From: Paenibacillus gallinarum
GTDB taxonomy: Bacteria > Bacillota > Bacilli > Paenibacillales > Paenibacillaceae
Length of the DNA: 64,000 nt
Assembly (NCBI RefSeq): GCF_014836635.1
Contig: NZ_JACSQL010000004.1
Location: 265,583 to 329,582 of the forward strand
Direction: 5' to 3'
The notes beneath the pieces are model-generated. The model was not told where the DNA came from. It ran no database searches and was given only the letters and a program-made list of their open reading frames with translations. Shown in pieces: positions 25,425 to 37,717 of the stretch. A program made the position numbers and the translations under genes. Every line of letters begins with the position of its first letter. The first letter of the stretch is position 1.

Positions 25425-26672
25425 TTAATAAGGTGCCCAGCGTAGTTTGCGCGCTTCCATGAATCGTTCAGATACCTCTGGCCAGTAAACCACGTTCCAC
25501 CAGTCCGCAATGTATTTTTTACGTTCATTCTGATGTTTAAGATAATAGGCATGTTCCCATACATCAAGCGGAAGCAAAGGGACGATATCGTATTGAGACA
25601 GATTTTGGTGTTTCTCCGCTTGTAGAATCTCTAGACGATGTGACCTTGGGCTCCAGACAAGAACAGCCCATCCACCGCCCTCTACTTTATTCGCTGCTTC
25701 TGTAAAATGCTTCTTGAAAGCTTCATAACTTCCAAAGTCTTTGCGGATTTGCTCGCCGAGAGAGCCGGTGGGTTTGCCGCCCCCTTTCGGGTTCATGATG
25801 TTCCAAAAAATCGTATGCAAATAATGTCCAGCTCCATTAAACGCAAGCTCTCGTTCCCAATGCTTTACGAGTTCAAAATCCCCGTCTTTTCTTGCTTCTT
25901 GCAGTTTCTTCTCTGCTTTGTTTAGATCATCCACATAAGTTTTATGATGCTTATCATGATGGATGCGCATTGTTTTTTCATCAATAAAAGGTTCTAGTGC
26001 ATTATAAGCATAAGGAAGAGGAGGGAGTTTGTGTCCACCGATCGGTACAGGTGATTCTGGAGTGCTTGCTTCAAGTGACACACTAGAATTCGTATCTGCT
26101 TGTGAAGAAGCCGTGGTTGCAATAGTGAAATCTTCTTCGTCAAGTCGGTCATATCCCGCTACTTCAGGATAAGGGAAGGGTTCTTCATCCCAGTAGTCTC
26201 GCTTATGAGCGTTCGCATACGTTTGTTGGTTAATTAGATTAGATACCGCGTTTGGATGATCCAAAGGTTTTAACTGATTTATGTTTTTTTCACACTGATT
26301 TCGAATATGCTCAACTATTACTTTCGCCGAAGGATGCTTCGCTACCGATTCACTGCCGCTTAATAAATGACCAAGTTGGCGATGGAATTCTCTGGACTGG
26401 GAGAAACAAGTCTGAAGCAGCACATCCATCTGACCCAGAATATATTCATTAGCAGGCTCAGAATTTTCCTTCGTTTTCTTCTTCCAATCGTCCGCTGTAT
26501 AGCCTGTTCTCTCAAAAACAGATTTCCATTCATCAAGCAGTTTTACATAAGGCGATTCTAGACTCGGTACAATAGGCAGAATAATATCAATGTATTCCTT
26601 TTCTGCATCTTTCCAAGAACCGATCTCTTCAAGAACACGCAGGGGCAAATAGGGTCCATACGCAAGCTCCAT
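25425..26672 (-). CDS. Superoxide dismutase (Fe/Mn family) with long N-terminal extension
   Basis: Protein of 415 residues. The C-terminal 200 residues (from about 213) are a complete Fe/Mn SOD with ligands in RIHHDKHH, GHYLHTIFW and [11 protein letters not shown]. The N-terminal 210 residues are not SOD: a mostly helical region (GQMDVLLQTCFSQSREFHRQLG, VIVEHIRNQCEKNINQL) and then an acidic, low-complexity linker (about 168-212). There is no signal peptide. It resembles SodF of B. subtilis in being extended, but is much longer. Activity is likely, since all four ligands are kept; the role of the extension is unknown. Confidence 0.88.
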   Translation of the reverse strand: MELAYGPYLPLRVLEEIGSWKDAEKEYIDIILPIVPSLESPYVKLLDEWKSVFERTGYTADDWKKKTKENSEPANEYILGQMDVLLQTCFSQSREFHRQLGHLLSGSESVAKHPSAKVIVEHIRNQCEKNINQLKPLDHPNAVSNLINQQTYANAHKRDYWDEEPFPYPEVAGYDRLDEEDFTIATTASSQADTNSSVSLEASTPESPVPIGGHKLPPLPYAYNALEPFIDEKTMRIHHDKHHKTYVDDLNKAEKKLQEARKDGDFELVKHWERELAFNGAGHYLHTIFWNIMNPKGGGKPTGSLGEQIRKDFGSYEAFKKHFTEAANKVEGGGWAVLVWSPRSHRLEILQAEKHQNLSQYDIVPLLPLDVWEHAYYLKHQNERKKYIADWWNVVYWPEVSERFMEARKLRWAPY

Positions 26673-26831
26673 ATACGGGTTACCTCCTAAATATAATTGA
26701 TATCTTCTTTTTCAGTCGCAGCATCTACTCAAGGACGTTTTCTCTTCTATCTCTATTCTTGGAGGGGCTTGGTTTATGATGACTTGTCAAAGAATACGAA
26801 ACAGGCAGGGGGTTCAGTAATTAATAGCTAT

Positions 26832-26857
26832 AAAAAAAGCACCTTGGTTAAGGTGCC
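26832..26857 (-). terminator. Terminator of the alpha/beta hydrolase gene
   Basis: GCACCTT-ggtt-AAGGTGC, with an A-run at 26832-26838 that reads as a U-tract on the minus strand. Confidence 0.75.
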
Positions 26858-26876
26858 TTCGACTAAAAATATTGTA

Positions 26877-27875
26877 TTATTGCTGGGCGAGCTTTATATT
26901 ACCGAGGAACAACGATACTTTTCGTAAATATTCCTTTGGATGTTCTCTAAAAATAAGTTCATGGTGTGCATCATCTACAATCCACACATCAGAATTTGGA
27001 TTCGTTTGATTACTAGCCAAAAGTTCAGCCATAGGATAAGGAGCTTTGTCATCCTGTGTGCCATGTATGAACAAGATTGGAATGTCATAATCTGTTGTTT
27101 TTACTGCTTGATACGGTATGGAATTCAGACTTGTACCATTAAGAATCGGAAATAACATGGTAAGAATCTGTAGTGTCGGCTGTCTTGGCAAGTCGATCTG
27201 GTTCTGGATATTATGATATAAAGTATCTGGCTCGAGCAAGAAGGTGCTGTCGAGGATCATAGCATCAATATCATCCGAGACGAGCGCTGCCTGTAAAGCC
27301 GTACCTGCTCCCATCGAGAAGCCCCAGACGACGACTTCCTGAGCCCCCTTTTGCTTCGCTAATTGTACTGCACCGAGCAACTGCTTGGACTCTGCTTTTC
27401 CTCCTGTAGCAACACCGCGGCTGTTCTGGGAGGCAAATCCATAGTCAAACATAATGACATTAAAGTTTTGCTGGTGAGCGTAATGAGCAAGATCATACAT
27501 TGGAATCCAAGATTCCTCCCGATTAGCACCATATCCATGGCTCAAAACGATGGTTTTTTTTGCGCTGTCTTCCTCTGCAGGAATATACCAGCCATTCACA
27601 TTCCGGCTTCCGTCAACTGCTGGAAACGTAACTTCTTCATAAGCCATCCCTTTGGCAAGCATAGGATTCGAGTATACAGGTGCCACTGTCGGATTGGAAA
27701 GTACCCAGGCGATATAGGCATGCAGAGCAATAAAACAGAATACAAAAAAGAATATGATGGATAGAATGAGAGCTACAATAATATGTTTAAAACGAATCAA
27801 CTTTGGTGAGATTGCTGGAGGAATCGTTGATACGTCTCGCTGAAGATGGCTATTGCTCTTGGATGTAGGAAACAC
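26877..27875 (-). CDS. Membrane-anchored alpha/beta hydrolase
   Basis: Protein of 332 residues with one membrane helix (about 31-55) and an extracytoplasmic or membrane-near alpha/beta-hydrolase domain. The nucleophile elbow is GFSMGAG with Ser187, HGYGANREE forms the oxyanion side, the Asp lies in HGTQDDKAP and the His in DDAHHELIF. It is a distant paralog of the hydrolase at 5901-6911, with the same architecture. The substrate is unknown. It is transcribed leftwards and ends in its own terminator. Confidence 0.85.
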   Translation of the reverse strand: MFPTSKSNSHLQRDVSTIPPAISPKLIRFKHIIVALILSIIFFFVFCFIALHAYIAWVLSNPTVAPVYSNPMLAKGMAYEEVTFPAVDGSRNVNGWYIPAEEDSAKKTIVLSHGYGANREESWIPMYDLAHYAHQQNFNVIMFDYGFASQNSRGVATGGKAESKQLLGAVQLAKQKGAQEVVVWGFSMGAGTALQAALVSDDIDAMILDSTFLLEPDTLYHNIQNQIDLPRQPTLQILTMLFPILNGTSLNSIPYQAVKTTDYDIPILFIHGTQDDKAPYPMAELLASNQTNPNSDVWIVDDAHHELIFREHPKEYLRKVSLFLGNIKLAQQ

Positions 27876-28286
27876 TCAGGATCCCCTCCTTCTCGTTAGT
27901 ATCTTATGCAACCTCTTTCCCTGATGACGAAAGAACTAGTTATTGGTTGAGTTCACATAAATTTACGACAAAGTATGACAAATAGTTTATTAGTCAGTTC
28001 TTAACTCTCTTACTATTGTTTTTAATCCTATGTTCTATAAGTAGCAAAGTCAATCCATTAAGATGATTTGTTACACAGATGTAATATTCGACATTCTAGT
28101 ATCAAAAGTTAATTGTCAAGTGAAGCAAGCCCTAATCCCATGAAGAGAGAAGAGGACATTGGTAAGAGTATGATATTATCTAAATGAGATTGATTCTCAA
28201 TTATTTTCTTTACTTTAAGGACGAGTTCTCATATAATTTATGTAACCAGGTTTCACGTGATGAAACATGAAAGGAGCATGGATCCC
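27876..28286. other. 411-base divergent intergenic region
   Basis: It separates the leftward hydrolase from the rightward IclR gene. The ribosome binding site of the hydrolase is at its left edge and a Fur-box-like site at 28185-28199. No RNA gene or further reading frame was recognised. Confidence 0.5.
28185..28199. promoter_or_regulatory. Fur-box-like site upstream of the IclR gene
   Basis: TGAGATTGATTCTCA matches the 7-1-7 Fur consensus TGATAATNATTATCA at 11 of 14 defined positions. A TATTAT -10-like hexamer lies just upstream (28174-28179), so the site would cover the transcription start. Confidence 0.4.
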
Positions 28287-29036
28287 ATGGAAGATCAGGA
28301 TCGCAAATCAACAGTTCGAGCGGTCGAACGGGCACTCGACATTCTGCTCACTTTTACAGGTCAAACGGACCTTGGGCTAACCGAAATATCCAGCAAGATT
28401 GGATTACATAAAAGTACGGTGCATCGACTGTTGTCGACTCTGGAGGAGAGAGGGTTTGTTATCCGTAATCCCGCTACTGAGAAATATCGGCTGGGAATTC
28501 GGATATGGGAACTCGCTGCGCATATGTCGCAAAGTGATGATCCCGCCGTGTTGCTGCTCCCTGCAATGGAACAGCTCCGCGATAATCTAGGAGAGACCGT
28601 TAGTTTGTATTTAAGGGATGGCATTGAACGTATTCGTGTTCAGGCTGTACAAAGTAACCAGGCCATTCGCCGGGTCGCTCCTGTAGGAGTCAGACTTCCT
28701 TTATCTGTAGGAGCTTCGAGCAAAGTACTTGTTGCTTTTGCACCTATGGAAGAGCAGGAACAATTAATCAGGGAGTTTGATCCCCAGATTCCTTTTGACA
28801 AAGAAACTTATCTAGCACAGCTTCAAGAGATTAAAGCTTTGGGTTTTGCTACAAGTTATGAAGAAAGAGAGCCGGGTGCAGCCGCTGTTTCTGCCCCGAT
28901 TTTTGACCGTAAAGGGAATGTGGCAGCGGCTTTATCCGTCTCTGGACCTGTCAGCAGATTATCTCAGGAGACGTTGCATGAATATGGACCTGTGCTTGTA
29001 AAAGCAGCTGCTCAGATGGGGCTTATGCTGAGATAG
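28287..29036 (+). CDS. IclR-family transcriptional regulator
   Basis: Protein of 249 residues. An N-terminal winged helix (about 8-70: VRAVERALDILLTF, LTEISSKIGLHKSTVHRLLSTLEERGF) is followed by the IclR effector-binding domain (about 85-245) with VGVRLPLSVGASSKVLVAF and AAVSAPIFDRKGNVAAALSVSG. I chose ATG 28287 because AAGGAG lies 10 bases ahead; the GTG at 28257 lies in front of that site. Family members control catabolism of aromatic or sugar acids. No target gene is adjacent except thiC. Confidence 0.88.
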   Translation: MEDQDRKSTVRAVERALDILLTFTGQTDLGLTEISSKIGLHKSTVHRLLSTLEERGFVIRNPATEKYRLGIRIWELAAHMSQSDDPAVLLLPAMEQLRDNLGETVSLYLRDGIERIRVQAVQSNQAIRRVAPVGVRLPLSVGASSKVLVAFAPMEEQEQLIREFDPQIPFDKETYLAQLQEIKALGFATSYEEREPGAAAVSAPIFDRKGNVAAALSVSGPVSRLSQETLHEYGPVLVKAAAQMGLMLR

Positions 29037-29162
29037 CAACAGCTATTAAACGAGAATATGTAAATATTAGGTTGTGTTTCTCATTTTTATGAGATACCCT
29101 AATAGAGACCGTTCTTTAAAAGGGCGGAAGTGATCTATCACTACAACGTAATATCAACTTAC

Positions 29163-29252
29163 TAGGGGAGCCCGAAAGGCCGGGCTGAGATGGTGTCGCA
29201 AGATACCGGACTCTTTGCACCTGATCTGGATCATACCAGCGTAGGGAAGTAA
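29163..29252 (+). ncRNA. TPP riboswitch (THI box)
   Basis: Thiamine-pyrophosphate aptamer: GGGGAGCCC...GGGCTGAGATGG, then GATACCGGACTC and the highly conserved CACCTGATCTGGATCATACCAGCGTAGGGAAG. The 5' GGGG and the 3' end close the P1 helix. It controls thiC, with a terminator 140 bases further on as the expression platform: TPP binding should favour termination and lower thiC expression. Confidence 0.95.
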
Positions 29253-29393
29253 TTGGCGATAACATTAGGAGCTTATTCGATTCCATCTAAATACAGGTAG
29301 CTTATCTGATTTCAGGAGCCGTGTGATGACGCGACTTTCGAAATTCGCCTGTATAGATAGATATGGAGAGAGTAGGAACAAACTATTGTATAG

Positions 29394-29426
29394 AAGCTGA
29401 TTCCCCTAGGGAATCGGCTTTTTTTA
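29394..29426 (+). terminator. Riboswitch-linked terminator upstream of thiC
   Basis: AAGCTGATTCCC pairs with GGGAATCGGCTT (one G-U) around a 3-base loop, followed by seven T. It lies between the TPP aptamer and thiC. Confidence 0.85.
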
Positions 29427-29491
29427 TTGTCGTACACTTCTTGCAGCAAAGGTTCATGTGATTCTTTTACAGGGGCGGTAAGCCACTTTGA

Positions 29492-31348
<1,857 letters not shown>

Positions 31349-31457
31349 TAATAGAAAGTTATCCAATTCATAAAGTAGCACTCTCTGTTGTATAAATCAT
31401 GATATGGGAGAACAAAATAGGGTATCCGAATGATCAGAAATGAGGAGGCCCTATCCT

Positions 31458-32312
31458 ATGTATTTTTACAAAGAAGATTTAATTAATGTTATTGTACCGG
31501 ACAAGCCCGATCCAGCGGCAGCTAAAGTGATTCAGGAAACGCTTGGCGGACAATTTGGTGAAATGCGTACAATGATGCAGTATTTTTTTCAGAGCAGTAA
31601 TTTTCGGGGGAAAGCAACCCAGTATCGTGATTTGATTCGTGGTGTATTTCTTGAGGAAATCGCCCATGTGGAACTTGTTCAGCAAACCATTAACCAACTG
31701 CTGAGCGGGAGTGGAGAAGCCATTCCTGGTAATGCCGGGGTAGATGGGGCACCTATTGATGAAGCCGTTCGTCATGCAAATCCGCACCATTATATTATGG
31801 GTGGACAAGGTTCACTACCTGTAGATGCAGGGGGGAATCCTTGGCTTGGAAGTTATGTATATAGCCATGGAAATCTAACCGCTGATTTACTTAATAACGT
31901 GGTGCTAGAGTCTACTGGCGTTTTGCAAAAGACAAGGATCTATGAGATGAGTTCGAACAAAACATTCCGCGAAACCCTTGGATTTCTGATTGTCAGGGAT
32001 AATGCGCATCAGAATGCTTTTGCCAAAGCACTGGAGACCCTGGGGGTAGATTGGGGCAAAATATTCCCGATTCCTAACTACGATATTAATAAGTACCCAG
32101 AGTGCAGAAAATATGTCGACATGGGATACCATAATGCGCAGTTTAATTTTCGATTGGATTCAACCCGAATCGGGGAGATTTTCACAGGGGAATCGCCAAG
32201 CCGAAATGGAGAAGAGCTTCAAGTTACTGATCCGCCGGAAGGTTTTCCGGTACCTGAATTGCCAGAACAGCCTAATATGCATAGTCCGGGACTTTATGAT
32301 CTGAACCACTAG
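31458..32312 (+). CDS. Manganese (non-heme) catalase
   Basis: Decomposes hydrogen peroxide at a di-manganese centre. The 284 residues form a ferritin-like four-helix bundle: the Glu in LGGQFGEMRTMMQYFFQ, EEIAHVELV (Glu and His ligands), a later Glu in VLESTGVL, and the third helix with VRDNAHQNAFAKALE (His/Glu). The related coat protein CotJC of Bacillus has the same fold, but the full C-terminal tail here fits a true catalase. I chose ATG 31458 since GAGGAGG lies 9 bases upstream. It stands alone. Confidence 0.92.
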   Translation: MYFYKEDLINVIVPDKPDPAAAKVIQETLGGQFGEMRTMMQYFFQSSNFRGKATQYRDLIRGVFLEEIAHVELVQQTINQLLSGSGEAIPGNAGVDGAPIDEAVRHANPHHYIMGGQGSLPVDAGGNPWLGSYVYSHGNLTADLLNNVVLESTGVLQKTRIYEMSSNKTFRETLGFLIVRDNAHQNAFAKALETLGVDWGKIFPIPNYDINKYPECRKYVDMGYHNAQFNFRLDSTRIGEIFTGESPSRNGEELQVTDPPEGFPVPELPEQPNMHSPGLYDLNH

Positions 32313-32341
32313 TTATAATGGGCTGACTAAGTATAGCGATC

Positions 32342-32396
32342 AAAAAAACAAAAGCCGCAATCTCTTGCCAATTGGCAGGAAATTGCGGCTTCTTTT
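32342..32396. terminator. Bidirectional terminator between Mn catalase and aconitase
   Basis: AAGCCGCAAT/ATTGCGGCTT outer stem with a perfect inner palindrome TGCCAATTGGCA. An A-run lies on the left and TCTTTT on the right. Confidence 0.82.
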
Positions 32397-32416
32397 ATGA
32401 ATTTAAAAGTGAGTGT

Positions 32417-35143
32417 TTAGACAGTTTGCTCGTCATTTTGCATCAGCTGACGAAGGACAGTCTGTAGAATACCGCCATTGTGGTAGTAATCTACATCCAC
32501 CATACTGTCAAGACGTGCAATCACTGGGAAATCAAACTCAGTTCCATCTTCTCTAGTAGCCGTCACGGTTAGTTCTTGACCTGATGAAACATCATTACTC
32601 AAACCAACGATATCAAACGTTTCACGACCGTTCAGACCTAGGCTCGCCCATCCATAACCTTCTTTGAATTGAAGAGGAAGAACACCCATACCTACAAGGT
32701 TACTGCGATGAATCCGTTCAAAGCTTTCTGCGATAACAGCTTTCACGCCGAGCAGAAGCGTACCTTTTGCAGCCCAGTCACGGGAGCTTCCTGTACCGTA
32801 TTCTTTACCTGCAAGCACGATTAAGTTCTTGCCTTTTTCTTGATACTTCATGGAAGCATCGTAGATCGACATTACTTCATCAGTTGGGAGGTAAGTCGTT
32901 ACTCCACCTTCTGTGCCAGGTGCAACCTGGTTACGAATCCGGATGTTGGCGAAGGTACCGCGCATCATAACCTGATGGTTACCACGGCGGGAACCGTACG
33001 AGTTAAAGTCTTTACGCTCTACGCCGTTTTCTTTTAGATACAATCCAGCAGGACTCGATGGAGAGATATTCCCTGCAGGGGAGATATGGTCCGTTGTAAC
33101 GGAATCACCCAAGAGAGCAAGAACACGTGCATCACGAATATTTTGAATATCATTCAGCTCGTCACCAAGATCTTCAAAGAATGGAGGATTCTGAATGTAA
33201 GTGGAGTTTTCATCCCACTCATACAGCTCGCCTTCTGGAATTTCAATTGCATTCCAGCGTTCGTTCGCTGTAAACACATTAGCATATTTATTGCGGAACA
33301 TGTCTCTGTTCAAGGAAATGTTCATTGCTTCTTGAATCTCCGCAGAAGAAGGCCAGATATCTTTCAGATATACAGGCTGATTATTCGTATCATAGCCAAT
33401 TGGATCGTTTTGAAGATCGATGTTTACGGTTCCAGCCAGAGCATATGCGACAACAAGTGGCGGTGAAGCCAAATAGTTTGCTTTTACTTGAGCATGAACA
33501 CGGCCTTCAAAGTTACGGTTACCGGAAAGTACAGCTGCCACCGTTAAGTCATTATCTGTAATGGCTTGGCTGACTTCGTCAGGAAGTGGACCAGAGTTAC
33601 CGATACATGTTGCACAACCATAACCTGCAACGTTAAATCCAAGTTTCTCAAGCGGTTCAAGAAGTCCTGCTTTTGTCAGATACTCCGTTACTACGAGAGA
33701 ACCTGGAGTCAGAGAGCTCTTTACATAACTTGGTTTGGTGAGTCCGCGCTCTACTGCTTTTTGAGCAAGAAGTCCTGCACCGATCATTACGCTTGGGTTA
33801 GAAGTATTCGTACAGCTTGTAATCGCAGCAATAACGACTGCTCCTGCAGAGAGTTCACTCTTAGAACCGTCAGAGTGAGTAATCGATACTTTCTCAGCAA
33901 TCTTCTCATCACTGAGTCCATATCCGCCTTTATCTACGGGTGTACGTACAATGCCTTCCCAGTTTTCTTTCATTTTTGTCAGTTCAATACGGTCTTGCGG
34001 ACGTTTAGGTCCTGCAAGGCTTGGTACAACAGACGCTAGATCGAGTTCAATGGTATCTGAGAAAACAGGGTCTTCAGAATGATTCGTACGGAACATGCCT
34101 TGAGCTTTGTAATAAGCTTCAACCAGCTCAATTTGCTCTTCCGGACGACCTGTATTACGAAGATAGTTCAATGTTTCTGTATCAACAGGGAAGTATCCTA
34201 CGGTTGCGCCGTACTCAGGAGCCATGTTTGCTACCGTTGCGCGGTCAGCAAGACTGATGTTGGAAAGTCCAGGGCCGTAGAACTCAACGAATTTACCAAC
34301 CACACCTTTTTTACGAAGCATCTCCGTAACGGTAAGAGCAAGGTCTGTCGCTGTTGCGCCTTCAGCAAGGCTACCCGTAAGTTTGAATCCGATTACTTCA
34401 GGAGTTACAAAATAAAGCGGTTGTCCGAGCATTCCAGCTTCTGCTTCAATCCCCCCGACACCCCAGCCGACTACGCCAAGACCATTGATCATTGTGGTAT
34501 GAGAGTCTGTACCTACAAGGGAATCCGGGAACACAACTGTTTCGCCGTCAATAACTTTGGTAGCAGCTACAGAAGCAAGATATTCAAGGTTAACTTGGTG
34601 AACAATCCCTGTGGAAGGTGGAACTGCACGGAAGTTATCAAATGCCGTTTGCGCCCAGCGCAAGAAACGGTAACGCTCTTCGTTACGTTCAAATTCCACT
34701 TTGATGTTGTAATCAAGCGCATCGTTTGTTCCGTATGCATCAACCATAACCGAGTGGTCGATAACGAGGTCAACAGGGACAAGCGGATTGATTTTTTTAG
34801 GGTCGCCGCCTGCTTTTTTGACCGTATCACGCATCGCAGCGAGATCTACAACAACCGGTACACCGGTGAAATCTTGCAATACAATACGTGCAGGAATAAA
34901 TGGAATTTCTTTATTGTTATCTTTGCCTTCAGCCCAGCCTGTAAGCTGGCTTACGTGTTCTTCTGTAATTGCGCGTCCATCGAACTGACGAACGGCAGCT
35001 TCAAGTAACACTTTAATAGAGAATGGAAGTTTAGAGATATCGCCATGACCTTGATCTTGCAAAGACTTAAGGCTGTAGTAACGGTACGTTTTGCCCCCGA
35101 CTTCAAGCGAACTTGCAGCAGAGAAATGGTTCTTTTGAGACAT
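32417..35143 (-). CDS. acnA: Aconitate hydratase
   Basis: TCA-cycle enzyme interconverting citrate and isocitrate through a [4Fe-4S] cluster; in apo form members of this family (CitB of B. subtilis, IRP1) bind RNA. The full length of 908 residues matches the AcnA/IRP1 type. Cluster cysteines are in [10 protein letters not shown] (about 440) and [12 protein letters not shown] (about 507-516); the swivelling domain has [16 protein letters not shown] (about 773). The start follows a perfect TAGGAGGTA site. It is monocistronic. Confidence 0.97.
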   Translation of the reverse strand: MSQKNHFSAASSLEVGGKTYRYYSLKSLQDQGHGDISKLPFSIKVLLEAAVRQFDGRAITEEHVSQLTGWAEGKDNNKEIPFIPARIVLQDFTGVPVVVDLAAMRDTVKKAGGDPKKINPLVPVDLVIDHSVMVDAYGTNDALDYNIKVEFERNEERYRFLRWAQTAFDNFRAVPPSTGIVHQVNLEYLASVAATKVIDGETVVFPDSLVGTDSHTTMINGLGVVGWGVGGIEAEAGMLGQPLYFVTPEVIGFKLTGSLAEGATATDLALTVTEMLRKKGVVGKFVEFYGPGLSNISLADRATVANMAPEYGATVGYFPVDTETLNYLRNTGRPEEQIELVEAYYKAQGMFRTNHSEDPVFSDTIELDLASVVPSLAGPKRPQDRIELTKMKENWEGIVRTPVDKGGYGLSDEKIAEKVSITHSDGSKSELSAGAVVIAAITSCTNTSNPSVMIGAGLLAQKAVERGLTKPSYVKSSLTPGSLVVTEYLTKAGLLEPLEKLGFNVAGYGCATCIGNSGPLPDEVSQAITDNDLTVAAVLSGNRNFEGRVHAQVKANYLASPPLVVAYALAGTVNIDLQNDPIGYDTNNQPVYLKDIWPSSAEIQEAMNISLNRDMFRNKYANVFTANERWNAIEIPEGELYEWDENSTYIQNPPFFEDLGDELNDIQNIRDARVLALLGDSVTTDHISPAGNISPSSPAGLYLKENGVERKDFNSYGSRRGNHQVMMRGTFANIRIRNQVAPGTEGGVTTYLPTDEVMSIYDASMKYQEKGKNLIVLAGKEYGTGSSRDWAAKGTLLLGVKAVIAESFERIHRSNLVGMGVLPLQFKEGYGWASLGLNGRETFDIVGLSNDVSSGQELTVTATREDGTEFDFPVIARLDSMVDVDYYHNGGILQTVLRQLMQNDEQTV

Positions 35144-35406
35144 GCATGTACCTCCTAATTTGATAGTATTCGGATGAGTTCATTTCCATAGGTATATCGT
35201 TGTTTGTTTCACTGTGCGAAACACTATTTCAAAAACGAACTTTTGAGTTTAGTATACCGTTTTCAAACTTGTTCGTAAAGGGTTTTTTCAGGGTTGATGT
35301 GCCCAGGACCCGTACATACCCTGGGATACTTTGTCATATAGATGAAAGAAAAAGTAGCTTGGAACGTTGGCAATGGCTAGGGGCATGGGAAAGGGGAGAA
35401 AAAGGC

Positions 35407-36405
35407 GTGGAACGTGAATGGAGTCATGCGTTATACACCTATGTTAATGATTACAATGCTTGCGAAATCAGCTGTAAACCACATCATGAGCAGGTGATTT
35501 CGGATGTGGCGATACTCGAGAAGAGGGCGGAGCGTCTCCTTTTGTTAGAGCAGTGGTATCATGAACGTGAATCTCATCCTGTCCGAAGCGAGACACGTGC
35601 CAAACTGCTCCGGGTATTATCTAATGAGCCATATCAAGGAGTTGTGGATGTACAGCTTTATCGTCGACTTTATTATATGAAGTCAGGTATTACCCACCGG
35701 GAGGATCGAATTGAAAAGGAACGGCTTACTTTTTACAAACAACAAGGCCGCTGGGCCATTTCGAGTATTGTTCATGATGTCCCAGAACGCAAACCAATTA
35801 TTCTAGGCGATCTACTGAGCGATGAAAACAGTTCATCCTTAAACAGGCCTCTTTTAAATAGACAATTATTATATCCCGGTATTCCTACAAGGCCTTCCCG
35901 TTATCGCAGAGAGGATGCTGTAGCCTACGCAGACAGGTGGTGGGATTCCGGTAATCCCGAGTTCGAGGAATTTGATGTGAACTGCACCAATTATATCTCT
36001 CAATGTCTCTTTGCAGGGGGAGCGCCGATCAACTATACTGGTAGGAGAGAGTCAGGCTGGTGGTATAGAGGTTACGTAGGTGGAAGAGAATTATGGAGTT
36101 ACAGCTGGGCCGTTTCTCATAGTTTACAGAGTTACTTAGCTCATGCTCGTACGGGTCTTACTGCAACCCTTGTTGACAGTCCGAGTGAGCTTCAGCTCGG
36201 GGATGTTATTTTTTATGATTGGGATGGTGATGGTAGATACCAGCACAGCACCATAGTGACGGGGTTTGATGCGGGAGGAATGCCGCTCGTGAATGCAAAC
36301 ACAGTCAGCAGTCGGCATCGCTACTGGGACTATAAGGATTCTTATGCTTGGACAACTGCGACGAGATACCGTTTTTTTCATATCTCTGATACTCTAGGAA
36401 CATAA
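35407..36405 (+). CDS. Amidase-domain (cell-wall hydrolase-like) protein
   Basis: Protein of 332 residues. The C-terminal half (about 165-325) is an amidase domain of the PF12671 (Amidase_6) type: RREDAVAYADRWWD, the catalytic Cys193 in DVNCTNYISQ, LQLGDVIFYDW and the His in YQHSTIVTGF. The N-terminal 150 residues are a charged helical region. There is no signal peptide, so the protein would stay inside the cell or spore unless released. I chose GTG 35407 (AAAGGGGAG about 7 bases upstream); the frame is open further upstream to 35200, but no ribosome binding site supports that. Confidence 0.82.
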   Translation: MEREWSHALYTYVNDYNACEISCKPHHEQVISDVAILEKRAERLLLLEQWYHERESHPVRSETRAKLLRVLSNEPYQGVVDVQLYRRLYYMKSGITHREDRIEKERLTFYKQQGRWAISSIVHDVPERKPIILGDLLSDENSSSLNRPLLNRQLLYPGIPTRPSRYRREDAVAYADRWWDSGNPEFEEFDVNCTNYISQCLFAGGAPINYTGRRESGWWYRGYVGGRELWSYSWAVSHSLQSYLAHARTGLTATLVDSPSELQLGDVIFYDWDGDGRYQHSTIVTGFDAGGMPLVNANTVSSRHRYWDYKDSYAWTTATRYRFFHISDTLGT

Positions 36406-36539
36406 TACGGAACGATCATCATCCTTGATGAATATACTGCTGGCATAGATACGGTGGGCCTTGGCGGATACGATATCTTCTTAACGAATGTTTAACTTTC
36501 TCCAAGACCTATCCGTTTAATAGAAACCGGAGGTTAGGC

Positions 36540-37634
36540 ATGGTACAGAATAAAATGACCGTAGGTATTGTATACGGTGGTAAATCTGGGGAACATGAAG
36601 TATCCCTGCAGACTGCATTTGCTGTGACAAGTGCTTTTGATTATGACAAATATGAGCTCGTTCCTTTTTATATCTCGAAGCAGGGGACATGGGCAAAAGG
36701 AAATATGCTTACAGCTCCGCCTGCAAGCGTAGATGCACTAAAACTTAAGGGCAATCCCGAGGATACTCGAGATGCACTGAATACGTTATTCAGCCGTCTA
36801 TACGGCGGCGAGAGTGAAATCGATGTTATGTTTCCGCTCTTGCATGGCACGTATGGTGAAGATGGTACCATTCAAGGACTTTTCGAAATGGCTGATATGC
36901 CATACGTAGGTGCAGGCGTACTGCCATCTGCTGCCGGCATGGATAAAGTAACGATGAAGAAGTTATTTGCACAGGCGGGTATTGAGCAATGTGAGTATGC
37001 TTACTTTAATCATATTCAGTGGAAACGTTCAAGCGATGAACTCATTGTGAATATGGAAGGCCAGCTTGGATACCCAATGTTCGTTAAACCGGCGAACCTT
37101 GGTTCAAGTGTAGGTATTTCCAAGGCGCGCAATCGGGAAGAGTTGATCGAAGCAGTTGATTATGCTCTTCGCTATGATATCAAAGTCATCGTAGAAGAGT
37201 TCGTCGATGCAAGAGAAGTGGAAGTCAGCGTACTTGGTAATGAAGAAGCAATTGCTTCTGTTCCGGGCGAGATCGTATCTTCCAGCGATTATTATGATTA
37301 TGCAGCGAAGTATACGGATGGACAATCCGAAATGCTGATCCCGGCTCCTCTTGATGAAGAGAAGGCAGATCAAGTTCGCGAAGCAGCACTGAGCGCATTC
37401 CGTGCGATTGAAGGAAACGGGATTACTCGTGCAGACTTCTTCGTTCGCCGTTCGGATGGAAAGATCCTTATCAATGAAGTGAATACAATGCCTGGGTTTA
37501 CCCCATTTAGTATGTATCCTCTGTTGTGGCGGGAAACAGGTATATCCTATAAAGCGCTTCTTGATCGTATGATTGAGCTTGCTTTGGAACGTTATGAACT
37601 GAAACAAGCATTGCAATACGAAAATAATAAATAA
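36540..37634 (+). CDS. ddl: D-alanine-D-alanine ligase
   Basis: ATP-grasp ligase making the D-Ala-D-Ala dipeptide of peptidoglycan. The protein has 364 residues. The N-terminal GGKSGEHEVSLQTA (about 14-27) binds substrate, VKPANLGSSVGISKA (about 182) is the ATP-grasp core, VEVSVLGNEE follows, and RADFFVRRSDGKILINEVNTMPGFTPFSMYP carries the Mg ligands. The length and the TPFSMYP ending fit D-Ala-D-Ala rather than D-Ala-D-Lac ligase, but residue-level specificity is not certain. The start follows GGAGGTT. Confidence 0.95.
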   Translation: MVQNKMTVGIVYGGKSGEHEVSLQTAFAVTSAFDYDKYELVPFYISKQGTWAKGNMLTAPPASVDALKLKGNPEDTRDALNTLFSRLYGGESEIDVMFPLLHGTYGEDGTIQGLFEMADMPYVGAGVLPSAAGMDKVTMKKLFAQAGIEQCEYAYFNHIQWKRSSDELIVNMEGQLGYPMFVKPANLGSSVGISKARNREELIEAVDYALRYDIKVIVEEFVDAREVEVSVLGNEEAIASVPGEIVSSSDYYDYAAKYTDGQSEMLIPAPLDEEKADQVREAALSAFRAIEGNGITRADFFVRRSDGKILINEVNTMPGFTPFSMYPLLWRETGISYKALLDRMIELALERYELKQALQYENNK

Positions 37635-37717
37635 GAATAAGTGGGAAGGGGAGTGATTACTTCCCCTTTTTGCTATAACGAAAAAGAAAATAAGAGAATG
37701 GAAGAGGAGGACAAGTC

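Noticed and set aside
34079..35008. 309-codon open frame on the plus strand inside aconitase
   Set aside because: Antisense to aconitase, Cys/Arg/Asn-rich without any recognisable domain, and no ribosome binding site.
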